DNA of 64,000 bases, from assembly GCA_017302455.1 (NCBI GenBank), contig JAFLDO010000014.1, positions 34,896 to 98,895 of the forward strand. Reading direction: 5' to 3'. This DNA is from Accumulibacter sp. GTDB lineage: Bacteria; Pseudomonadota; Gammaproteobacteria; Burkholderiales; Rhodocyclaceae. Shown piece by piece: positions 28,147-35,907 of the stretch (positions are counted from its first letter, which is position 1; the number at the start of each line of letters is the position of its first letter). The position numbers were made by a program, and so were the translations under genes. The notes beneath the pieces are model-generated. The model was not told the DNA's origin, did not search any database, and worked only from the letters and a program-made list of their open reading frames with translations.

Positions 28147-29886
28147 TCAACGTATGGCTCCGTCGCATGCTCGCTCGCCGAGCGAAGGGTTGGCCGACGG
28201 GGACGGCGCGCCGGACACCGCTGTCGCGCACCCCTCGCTCGAGCGAGGCGCGGAAGGCGTGCTGATCTTCTCGGCGATGACGTAGCGCCGGTTGCGGGCG
28301 ATCTCGGCCATCGGCAGACCCTCGGCGAGAAGCTTCTCGAAGACATCGATCTTCATCACCGCGTAGGCCCCTCGGTCCTCGCGCCAGCGCGCCTTGAACT
28401 CGTCAACGGTGGGAATCCATTTCTGCGGCTCGTGCTCGAGGCCGAAGTCCATCTCATTCTGGTTGGCGACCAGAGTCAGTGTCCGCTTGAGATAGAAAGG
28501 CAGCGTCTGCTCGTAAGAGAGAACGCTGTAGAAGGGCAGGCCAGGCTTGATCCGGGGCAATGCCTGGGCGGCCAGGTCCCGGGTGGACGTGTAGGGTGAG
28601 AGATGGTCGTGGCCAAGAAGCAGCGCGCTGCTGCCCAGGCATCCGCCAACGGCCAGGACGATCGCCGCAGCCGCTTGGCGGTGTCGCCAGACCAGCGCCG
28701 CCGCGCCCATGATGGCCACCAGAAAAACTGCAGCGGCGCCGCTCAGCCACGTGGCTACGCCTTGCAGCATCGCCGGCGTGTACTCCTGGCCCACCAGGTC
28801 CATTGTCCGGGGGGCCAGCACCAGGCCGGCGAGCGCCACCACGGCCAGCAGTGCCAGGTGAATCAGCCAGGCTCGCCGCGACAAGTCGGTAACATGACGT
28901 CCGCCGAGCAAGGCCAGCGCCGGGAAAATGGGCAGGATGTAGGGTGCCATCTTGGAACCGGACACGTTGAAGAAGGCGAAAGTTGTCAACACCCAGAGCA
29001 GCACGAAGCGCTCCGGACTGAACGTGCGGGCAACACCCCGACTCCAGGCCCTGGGCACGGCTTGCAGCAGGAGCAGTGTCCATGGCAGGGCGCCGAGGCT
29101 GTATACCGCTAGAAAAAACCAGGGCGGCTCGTCGCGGCGGTGGACCGTGCTGAGGAATCGCTCGAAGTGCTCGTGGATGAAGAAGAAATGGGGAAACTCG
29201 GGGTTCGCCACGGAAACCGCGACGAACCAGGGGGCGGCGACGATCAGGAACAAGGCCAGACCGGCCAGGGGCGAAAGCCGCCGCCATGGCGAGGTGTCCC
29301 GGTTGAGCAGCGTGTAGCCGACCAGCGTGGCGCCAGTCAAGACCAGGGCGACGATACCCTTGGACAGGACCGCCAGCGCCAGCCCTGCCCAGGCCAGGAG
29401 CATCCAGCGCCGACTGGTCAGACGGTCCTCCTGTTGGGCAAAAAGACAGCCCGTCCACGCCACCTGCAGAAAGAACGATAGCCCCATGTCCAGGGTCAGA
29501 ATATGGCCCATGCCAACGAAGAGAAGCGAACTCGCGAGGATAGCGGCCGCCAGGTGGCCCGCCTGCGCCCCCCAGAGCCGGCGCCCGGTCCACCAGACCA
29601 GCACGATGCTGAAAAAGCCGGTCAGCGCCGGCCAGAGGCGTGCTGTCCACTCGTTGTCAGCGAAAACCTTGAAGCCGGCGGCTGTCGCCCAGTACTGGAG
29701 AGCGGGCTTTTCAAAATACTTGATGTCGTTGAGGCGGGGTGTCAGCCAGTCGCCGCTGACTGCCATTTCCCGCGGGATTTCCGCGTAGCGACCTTCGTCC
29801 GGGCGTGTCAGCGCGCGCTGGCCGAGCGTGCCGAACCAGACCGCCGCGAGGACGATCCAGAGTAGCCAGGTCACGCGGCGACTCAT
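28147..29886 (-). CDS. ArnT-like lipid A 4-amino-4-deoxy-L-arabinose transferase
   Basis: About 579-aa polytopic GT-C glycosyltransferase. The first periplasmic loop carries TRPDEGRYAEIPREMAVSGD and LNDIKYFEKPALQYW, the catalytic-loop pattern of ArnT/PMT39 enzymes. Around twelve membrane helices follow, with a periplasmic C-terminal domain from about residue 440. It moves L-Ara4N from undecaprenyl phosphate to lipid A phosphate, lowering negative charge. Start is uncertain: TTG 29970, ATG 29949 and ATG 29886 are all in frame; 29886 (MSRRVTWLLW) begins directly before the first helix. It is the first gene of the arn operon, unlike the enterobacterial order. Confidence 0.9.
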   Translation of the reverse strand: MSRRVTWLLWIVLAAVWFGTLGQRALTRPDEGRYAEIPREMAVSGDWLTPRLNDIKYFEKPALQYWATAAGFKVFADNEWTARLWPALTGFFSIVLVWWTGRRLWGAQAGHLAAAILASSLLFVGMGHILTLDMGLSFFLQVAWTGCLFAQQEDRLTSRRWMLLAWAGLALAVLSKGIVALVLTGATLVGYTLLNRDTSPWRRLSPLAGLALFLIVAAPWFVAVSVANPEFPHFFFIHEHFERFLSTVHRRDEPPWFFLAVYSLGALPWTLLLLQAVPRAWSRGVARTFSPERFVLLWVLTTFAFFNVSGSKMAPYILPIFPALALLGGRHVTDLSRRAWLIHLALLAVVALAGLVLAPRTMDLVGQEYTPAMLQGVATWLSGAAAVFLVAIMGAAALVWRHRQAAAAIVLAVGGCLGSSALLLGHDHLSPYTSTRDLAAQALPRIKPGLPFYSVLSYEQTLPFYLKRTLTLVANQNEMDFGLEHEPQKWIPTVDEFKARWREDRGAYAVMKIDVFEKLLAEGLPMAEIARNRRYVIAEKISTPSAPRSSEGCATAVSGAPSPSANPSLGERACDGAIR

Positions 29887-30054
29887 TCGCTCACTGGCGC
29901 CGCGGGATGGTCGAGCCGCCTGCGCAGCGCCAGTCACCAGGACGCGCATGGCCGTTGCCGCAGACGACAATCGCAGACTGACCGCGTTGGATGTCGCGCT
30001 GAAGTCTCATTCGGGAAGGACTGTTTCAGGGGAGAGTCGGGGACAGGAAGCGCA

Positions 30055-30083
30055 TTGCCCAGCGGATAGGCGGAGTATTATAC
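30055..30083 (+). promoter_or_regulatory. Candidate promoter between the divergent arnT and patatin-like genes
   Basis: TTGCCC at 30055-30060 and TTATAC at 30078-30083 are 17 bases apart and point to the patatin-like gene starting at 30147. The same AT block read on the minus strand gives TATAAT at 30077-30082, which would face arnT, but no good -35 accompanies it. The rest of the 29887-30146 gap shows no gene. Confidence 0.3.
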
Positions 30084-30146
30084 ACGAGCACTTGAGCATG
30101 ACTTTCAGGCTCGCCAGAACCTTACCAACACGCGAAGGAAATGCGC

Positions 30147-31118
30147 ATGACCAGATACGGTTTCGTGGCATCGGGTGGCGGCTATCGGAGCTTCTATACG
30201 GAAGGCGTGCTGGTCTGGCTGAAGAAGAACGACGTCGCGGTCGTGCATCTCACGTCGACCAGTTCCGGCAACAACATCGTTATCGACTACCTCCTCTGGG
30301 ACTGGCAGAGCGAAGAGTTGCCACCGGTCCTGACGCGTACGGTCCGCCTTGACGTCACCGACATTTTCCAGATCTTTTCCAACTTTCTGGGTCTGCGCCC
30401 CCAGTTGCTGCCCACCGGCACGCACTTGTTCACTGTTGACAAGGACAGTTGCCGCAAATCGCTCCTCCTCGACGATCCCCGACGACGCGAACTGCTGGCC
30501 GAGCATCTCAAGGCGATGCGCTGGGACATCCGTGCGACCAATCTCAGCCGGCGGCAAGGGAGGTCGTTCAACGTCAATGAGATCCTGCCCACCATCGACG
30601 ATGCCAGCCTGGACGTCTTCATGGACGCCTTCCTCGCCGGGATCACCACCATTCCCTATTTCAAGGCCATCACCATCGACGGCGACTACTACATCGAGGG
30701 TGGCTATCTCGACAACACGCCGCTGCGAACGCTGTTCGAGGACGACGACGTCGACGAGATCATTGCCGTCGATTTCACCGACTACGACTACCACCGGGAA
30801 CTTGACAAGCTTTACCACGCCAAGTCGTTCATCCTGCCGTTCAACGGCATCGACACACATCTGCTGGTCAGCGATATGCAACTGACGCTGCCCAACGCCC
30901 GCATCTTCGCGCAGGCGACCCTGATCAACGAAATGCTCGAGGCCATGGGCCAGCAAAGCGCGGAGATCGGTGGCCGGCGCTATTACGCGAAGCCTTTGCA
31001 CGTTCTGCGGCCGAAGGACCTCGAGAGCATGACCATTTCGCTAAAGGACCGGAGCGCTCAGAAGCGCTATTTTGAACTGGGCCAGCAAGAGGCTGCGGCG
31101 ATGTTCTCCACTTTGTAG
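30147..31118 (+). CDS. Patatin-like phospholipase-fold protein
   Basis: 323-aa soluble protein. The N-terminus RYGFVASGGGYRSFYTEGVL fits the patatin oxyanion-hole motif GGGxR. The nucleophile elbow would be HLTSTSSGNNIV (Ser 39, SxSxG rather than GxSxG), and the dyad Asp position is YYIEGGYLDNTPLRTL, where the usual DGG is EGG. Active-site substitutions leave enzymatic activity uncertain. No signal peptide. Start: ATG 30147 has AAGGA eight bases upstream, while the ATG at 30141 is too close to it. It is divergent from the arn operon and upstream of a two-component pair; a link to lipid metabolism is only suggestive. Confidence 0.75.
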   Translation: MTRYGFVASGGGYRSFYTEGVLVWLKKNDVAVVHLTSTSSGNNIVIDYLLWDWQSEELPPVLTRTVRLDVTDIFQIFSNFLGLRPQLLPTGTHLFTVDKDSCRKSLLLDDPRRRELLAEHLKAMRWDIRATNLSRRQGRSFNVNEILPTIDDASLDVFMDAFLAGITTIPYFKAITIDGDYYIEGGYLDNTPLRTLFEDDDVDEIIAVDFTDYDYHRELDKLYHAKSFILPFNGIDTHLLVSDMQLTLPNARIFAQATLINEMLEAMGQQSAEIGGRRYYAKPLHVLRPKDLESMTISLKDRSAQKRYFELGQQEAAAMFSTL

Positions 31119-31372
31119 GCGATGCCGCTGAGTCTTTGGCGACGCCAACGTCACCACGGTGCGGCCCGCTCGGGTGATGACGCCGCAGCAGGCAGGCCAG
31201 AACGTGGTCGCTGTACAACAGCGTTGTCGAAGGCGTTGACGATCTCGTCGCGCGAACTGAAGTGGGCCCTGCACGGCGCGCTCCCCGGCCGGCCACCGAT
31301 GGCCATGAACAGCATTCTTCGGCACAATGTCCGGCCTTGACCATCCGCGACAAAGCGGCCGTTCCGACACCC
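31119..31372 (+). other. Non-coding gap before the response regulator
   Basis: 254 bases with no confident gene. On the minus strand two frames carry short protein-like stretches (SSRDEIVNAFDNAV, then in a shifted frame LYSDHVLACLLRRHHPSG), which could be a decayed gene fragment, but the match to any family is not recognised. The promoter of the two-component pair should lie here; no clear -35/-10 was found. Confidence 0.4.
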
Positions 31373-32032
31373 ATGCGACTGCTACTGATCGAAGACGACG
31401 AACTGCTCGGCGAGGGCCTGCGCGACTTCCTGAGCGGCGAGGGCCACCGCGTCGACTGGTGCCGCAGCCTGCACGAAGCAACGGCCTACCGCGGCGAGCC
31501 ATACGACGCCTTGCTCGTCGACTGGCAGTTACCGGATGGCTCCGGCCTCGCTTGGCTGCGTGCGCGGCGCAGTGCCCGCGACAGTACTCCGGCATTGATG
31601 CTGACCGCGCGCGACCTGCTCAGCGACCGTGTTCAGGGCCTCGACAGCGGCGCCGACGACTACCTCGTCAAACCGTTCGCCCCGGAAGAACTGTCGGCTC
31701 GGTTGCGGGCGGTGTGCCGGCGTAGCGCCGGCGGCGCGGCGTCGCGGCTGTCCTTCGGCAGGGTCGAGGTCGACCTGACGGCGCGCAGCGCCTGGTTGGC
31801 CGGCCAACGCATCGAGCTGACCGGCCGCGAGTGGTCGATCCTCGAAGCTCTGGTCCTGCGCGCCGGACGCATCGTCCCCAAAGCCGACCTCGAGCGACTG
31901 GTGCTTGGCTTCGAAGCGGAGTTGGCGAGCAACGCCATCGAGGTGCATGTGTCGGGCCTGCGACGCAAACTCGGCTTTGATCTCGTCGAAACCGTACGCG
32001 GGCTTGGCTACCGCATTGCGGCACAGGCATGA
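31373..32032 (+). CDS. OmpR-family response regulator (PmrA/QseB-like)
   Basis: 219 aa. Receiver domain with acidic pair in LLLIEDDELLGEGL, phosphoacceptor Asp 50 in ALLVDWQLPDGSGL, Thr 78 and Lys 100 in YLVKPFAPEEL. A winged-helix DNA-binding domain covers about 125-219, with ELTGREWSILEALVLRAG and SNAIEVHVSGLRRKLG. The longer open frame starts at 31262, but the receiver fold begins at ATG 31373. Its stop overlaps the kinase start. QseB/PmrA-type regulators commonly control arn genes, and the arn operon begins about 1.5 kb away; regulation of that operon is an inference. Confidence 0.92.
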   Translation: MRLLLIEDDELLGEGLRDFLSGEGHRVDWCRSLHEATAYRGEPYDALLVDWQLPDGSGLAWLRARRSARDSTPALMLTARDLLSDRVQGLDSGADDYLVKPFAPEELSARLRAVCRRSAGGAASRLSFGRVEVDLTARSAWLAGQRIELTGREWSILEALVLRAGRIVPKADLERLVLGFEAELASNAIEVHVSGLRRKLGFDLVETVRGLGYRIAAQA

Positions 32033-33321
32033 AATCAGGCCTGCCGTCGATCCGGACACGCGTGACGCGCGCCCTGCTCGGCTGGTCGGTACTATGGACC
32101 CTGTCGGTGTCGCTTGCCGTGTGCCTGGCGGTGCAGCAGGAGATAGACGAACTGCTCGACGATACCCTGCTGGCGGCGGCCCAGGTGCTTGACGCCTCGT
32201 TGCCCACTCCCAGCGAGACGAGCGCGGTGGCCGGCACGCCGAAGGAGACGAACGAAGCGACGACGCCAGCGCCAAGCGGCCGCTTCACCTGGCAGGTGGT
32301 GGAGTATTCGCCAAGCAGCGGGGCACGTATTCTTCTCGCTTCACCGCTGGCGCCCACCCACCCATTACGGACAACTCCGTCCACGGGCTTCGCCGACGTA
32401 CCGGCGTGGCGCGTCTTCGGCACTCACCTGGCGGGTGGCACGCACCTGCTCTATGTCGCCCAGAGTCAGGACGAACGTCGTGAGGCGAAAATCGAGGTCG
32501 CCTTGAGCGCCGCACTCGCCACGCTCGCCATCGCACTGCTCGCTCACTTGTGGCTGCGGGCGCGCCTCCGGCAGGAGTTGCTGCCCCTCGAGCATCTGGC
32601 TGAGCGACTCGCCCGGCACGATCCCCTGATCCTCGGCGCCACTCTCGGCGCGGCCGAGCGCGCCGAGCTGCGACCCGTGCACGCCGCCATCGACGCGCTG
32701 ACCGACCGACTCGCGCGTCGTCTGGCGCATGAGCGCGCCTTCACCGCGCATGCGGCACACTCGCTGCGCACGCCACTGGCCGGTATCGATGCCCAGCTCG
32801 CGGTGGCCTTGCGCGAATGCCCAGCGCAGCTGCAACCCCGCCTGCAGCGCGTGCGTAGCGCTGCCGCCCGCCTGCAGCGCGTCGTGACGGCGCTGCTGAC
32901 GCTGTTCCGCAGCGGCGTTGACCTGCGACGCCAGCCCCTGGATCTCGCGTCCCTGGTTGGGCGCCTGCCGATCGAAGGACTGTCCATCACCGTGGAGGCA
33001 TCGCAGACGCTTTCCGCCGACGGTGACCTGCTCGCAGCGGCACTGCTGAACCTGTTCGACAACGCGCTGCGCAACGGTGCGAGCCATGTCATCGTGTCGA
33101 CGCCAGCGAGCGCTGCGCTGCGCGTACACGACGACGGGCCGGGGGTCAGCGCTGCCCAGCGCGGCGAACTCCAGGAGGCGATCGCCGCGCAAGCCTACGA
33201 GGGCCACACCGGACTCGGTCTGATGTTGGCTGATCTGGTCGCGCGTGCGCACGGCGGCAGGCTGTCGCTTCCCGAGGTCGATCGAGGCTTCGCTGCCGAA
33301 CTGCGGCTTGCCCAGGCTTGA
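32029..33321 (+). CDS. Sensor histidine kinase, partner of the upstream regulator
   Basis: 430-aa inner-membrane kinase. Helix 1 is about residues 16-36, the periplasmic sensor about 37-155, and helix 2 about 156-177. The HisKA phosphoacceptor is His 244 in HAAHSLRTPLAGID. The ATPase domain shows NLFDNALRNGASHVI (N box), VHDDGPGVS (G1) and GHTGLGLMLADLVARAHGG (G2). ATG 32029 overlaps the regulator stop as ATGA. The architecture fits the PmrB/QseC group. The periplasmic part is Ser/Thr/Pro-rich and lacks the obvious ExxE iron motif of PmrB, so the signal is unknown. Confidence 0.92.
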   Translation: MKSGLPSIRTRVTRALLGWSVLWTLSVSLAVCLAVQQEIDELLDDTLLAAAQVLDASLPTPSETSAVAGTPKETNEATTPAPSGRFTWQVVEYSPSSGARILLASPLAPTHPLRTTPSTGFADVPAWRVFGTHLAGGTHLLYVAQSQDERREAKIEVALSAALATLAIALLAHLWLRARLRQELLPLEHLAERLARHDPLILGATLGAAERAELRPVHAAIDALTDRLARRLAHERAFTAHAAHSLRTPLAGIDAQLAVALRECPAQLQPRLQRVRSAAARLQRVVTALLTLFRSGVDLRRQPLDLASLVGRLPIEGLSITVEASQTLSADGDLLAAALLNLFDNALRNGASHVIVSTPASAALRVHDDGPGVSAAQRGELQEAIAAQAYEGHTGLGLMLADLVARAHGGRLSLPEVDRGFAAELRLAQA

Positions 33322-33348
33322 GAGACAAGGACGGCGGCCGCCGCAGCG

Positions 33349-34860
33349 CTACCGCCCCTGCGCGACCCAGCGGTTGAAGCAGGTGCGTGCACCATCGATG
33401 ACTTCGCTGGCAGTCAGGCCGACGGGTCCGCAGCCAGCGGCAACGCGCTCGTCCGCGGCCAAGCCGTGCAGATGCACGGCCGCGAGCAGGCCCTCGAGGG
33501 CCGGCCAGCCCTGTGCGAGCAGTGCGACGACCAGACCGCTGAGGACATCACCGGTGCCGGCCGCAGCGAGGCCGGGATTGCCGGTTGTGTTGACAAACCA
33601 GCGCCCGTCAGGCGTGGCGACGATGCTGCCGCAACCCTTGAGCACCACCAGAGCCTGGTAGCGGCTGGCGAGTTCGAGCGCGGCCGCGCCGCGGTCGGCC
33701 TGGACGACGCTGGTATCGGCGCCGAGCAGGCGTGCCGCCTCGCTCGGATGCGGCGTCAGCAGCAGCGGAGACGGGCACTGGCGGCGTTCAGCGAGCACCC
33801 TCTGCAACCGGCTCTCGGCGGCCAGCAGATTCAGTGCATCGGCATCGAGCAGTAACGGCAGATCAAGCGCGCAGGCCCGCTCGAGGAGGCCCAGCGCGAC
33901 CTCGCCGCCGCCCATCCCCGGCCCGCAGGCCAGGGCCGTCAGCCCGACAGCCAGCAAGGCAGCGGGTTGGCGCAGCATCAGCTCCGGCTGTACCGGGTCG
34001 ATCGTCGGCGCCTGCGGGTCGAGCAATCCCAGGTAGACGCGGCCGCTGCCGAGCCTGAGGGCAGCGCGTCCCGCCAGGAAGGCCGCGCCGACCATACTGC
34101 TCGCCCCGCCGAGAACACCGGCGCTGCCGTAGCTGCCCTTGTGGCTGTTCCTGGCGCGTGGGCAAAGGTAATCGACGAACAAGTCGGTACCGATCGTATG
34201 CGCGCTAGCATTCGCCAGCCGCTCGGCATCGAGCTCGAGGGCGGCGACCGAAACCGTACCGCAGTGGTCCGGGCCATCACCGGTGAGCAAGCCAGGCTTG
34301 CCGGCGATGAAGGTGATCGTGTGGCTGGCCCGAATCGCCGTGCCGCAGAGCTTGCCGGTGTCCGCGTCGAGACCGCTCGGGCAGTCAAGAGCGAGCAGGG
34401 GACAGTGGTCGCGAACGGCGAGCGCATTGGCCGCCGCGACGAGCTCGCCATGGCGGCCGCCGACCGGTCGTTGTAGCCCGATGCCGAACAACCCGTCGAT
34501 GATCAGCGACCAGCGCAGACCATTCGGTATGCCGTCGAGAACGCTACCGCCGTCGTCGATGAAGCGCCGGTAGGCCGTCGCCGCATCAGCCGGCAGGCGG
34601 CCGACTTCCCCGGCAAAAACCACGCTCACGGTGAATCGGCGTTCGCGCAAGTGCCGTGCGGCAACGAAAGCGTCGCCGCCGTTGTTGCCCGGCCCGGCGA
34701 GAACGAGCACTGCCGCCCCCTGCAAGCGACAAAGCGATGTTGCCAGATCGGCGGCGGCCAGACCGGCACGCTGCATCAGCGGCTGATCGACGGCAAGCGT
34801 CTCGATGGTCCGCAGGTCGGCGGCGCGATACAGCGCCTGTGATCGGGTGCGTGTGTTCAT
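33349..34860 (-). CDS. Bifunctional NAD(P)H-hydrate epimerase / ADP-dependent dehydratase
   Basis: 503-aa metabolite-repair enzyme with two fused domains. The N-terminal YjeF/NnrE epimerase (about 1-215) has VLAGPGNNGGDAFVAARHL and LDCPSGLDADTGKLCG. The C-terminal ribokinase-like NnrD dehydratase (about 225-500) has KGSYGSAGVLGGASSMVGAA, LLLTPHPSEAARLLG and the glycine-rich GLAAAGTGDVLSGLVVALL. It converts hydrated NAD(P)HX back to usable cofactor. The gene is convergent with the sensor kinase and lies 9 bases downstream of the deacetylase-like gene. Confidence 0.93.
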   Translation of the reverse strand: MNTRTRSQALYRAADLRTIETLAVDQPLMQRAGLAAADLATSLCRLQGAAVLVLAGPGNNGGDAFVAARHLRERRFTVSVVFAGEVGRLPADAATAYRRFIDDGGSVLDGIPNGLRWSLIIDGLFGIGLQRPVGGRHGELVAAANALAVRDHCPLLALDCPSGLDADTGKLCGTAIRASHTITFIAGKPGLLTGDGPDHCGTVSVAALELDAERLANASAHTIGTDLFVDYLCPRARNSHKGSYGSAGVLGGASSMVGAAFLAGRAALRLGSGRVYLGLLDPQAPTIDPVQPELMLRQPAALLAVGLTALACGPGMGGGEVALGLLERACALDLPLLLDADALNLLAAESRLQRVLAERRQCPSPLLLTPHPSEAARLLGADTSVVQADRGAAALELASRYQALVVLKGCGSIVATPDGRWFVNTTGNPGLAAAGTGDVLSGLVVALLAQGWPALEGLLAAVHLHGLAADERVAAGCGPVGLTASEVIDGARTCFNRWVAQGR

Positions 34861-34869
34861 TGACAGATC

Positions 34870-35790
34870 CTAGCCCAACAAGGGGTCGAAGATTCGCCGT
34901 GCGGCAAGTACCGTCCGGCAGTGGATGCTGACCGTATCGTCGATCACGTGCGCGTAACCGCCGGCCATCGCCACCGCGACCGGCACGCGCCGGTCGCGGC
35001 ACGCCGCGAAGACCATTTCATCACGTGCGGCAAGGCCGTCGAAGGTCAGCGCCAAGCGACCCAGACGGTCATCGCAGTAGGGGTCGGCGCCAGCCAGATA
35101 GATGACGAGGTCCGGCCGCGCACGCGCGAACACCTGGTCGAGTGCCCAGGCCAGCTGTTGCAGGTAGACGGTATCGCCGGTACCGTCGGGTAGCCCGACG
35201 TCGAGGTCGCTGATTGCCTTGGCAAAAGGAAAGTTCTTCTGGGCATGGATCGAGAAGGTGAAGACAGAGGCATCTTCGGCGCAGATGCTCGCCGTGCCGT
35301 TGCCCTGATGGACGTCGCAATCGACCACGGCCAGCCGCTGCACGCATCCTTCGGCGCGCAGCACGCGCGCGGCGACCGCCGCATCGTTGAACACGCAGAA
35401 ACCCTCGCCATGGTCGGCATGCGCGTGGTGGGTACCGCCGGCCAGATTGATCGCGCAGGTCTCCTGCAGCGCTATCCGGCAGGCGGCGATCGTTGCACCG
35501 GCGGAACGCCGCGACCGCTCGACCATGCCTTCGCTCCAGGGAAAGCCGATACGCCGGATCTCGGCCGCACTCAGGTCACCGCGGCAGACGCGCGCGACGT
35601 ACTCGGCGACATGGGCATGGCAAAGCTGCTCGGTGCTGGCCGCCATGGGGCTGCGAAAGTCCGCGTCGGCAAACTGGCCGGAGGCGCGCAAGCGCTCCCG
35701 CAGGCGCGCATACTTCTCCATCGGGAAGCGATGGCCAGGCGGCAAAGGCAAAACGAAAGTGTCGGTATAGAAGAGTTTCACGCGCGGCAT
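34870..35790 (-). CDS. Histone deacetylase family (class II/AcuC-like) metal amidohydrolase
   Basis: 306-aa Zn-dependent deacetylase-fold protein. Signature blocks are GGTHHAHADHGEGFCVFND (active-site His pair), VVDCDVHQGNGTA (metal Asp/His) and YLAGADPYCDDRLGRL (second metal Asp). AMAGGYAHVIDDTVSIH near the end supplies the glycine-rich loop. These bacterial enzymes act on acetylated small molecules such as polyamines or on acetyl-lysine; the substrate is not predictable here. The ATG at 35790 (MPRVKLFYTD) is chosen; the same frame stays open upstream only because it is antisense to purL. It is divergent from purL. Confidence 0.9.
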   Translation of the reverse strand: MPRVKLFYTDTFVLPLPPGHRFPMEKYARLRERLRASGQFADADFRSPMAASTEQLCHAHVAEYVARVCRGDLSAAEIRRIGFPWSEGMVERSRRSAGATIAACRIALQETCAINLAGGTHHAHADHGEGFCVFNDAAVAARVLRAEGCVQRLAVVDCDVHQGNGTASICAEDASVFTFSIHAQKNFPFAKAISDLDVGLPDGTGDTVYLQQLAWALDQVFARARPDLVIYLAGADPYCDDRLGRLALTFDGLAARDEMVFAACRDRRVPVAVAMAGGYAHVIDDTVSIHCRTVLAARRIFDPLLG

Positions 35791-35849
35791 GGGCGAGTTT
35801 CGCGCCAATTGTAATTGACCTGTCCAGGGGCTGCTCTGCCGGCGTCGGC

Positions 35850-35855
35850 TATAAT
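35850..35855 (+). promoter_or_regulatory. Candidate -10 element for purL
   Basis: A perfect TATAAT stands 52 bases before the purL start, in the 117-base divergent gap. No good -35 at 16-18 bases was found (TTGACC lies 29 bases upstream), so the promoter is only partly supported. Confidence 0.4.
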
Positions 35856-35907
35856 CGCGCCTCCGCTTCCTTAACGCAGGCTTGCCTGCCCTTCTCTGCA
35901 GCGCGCC

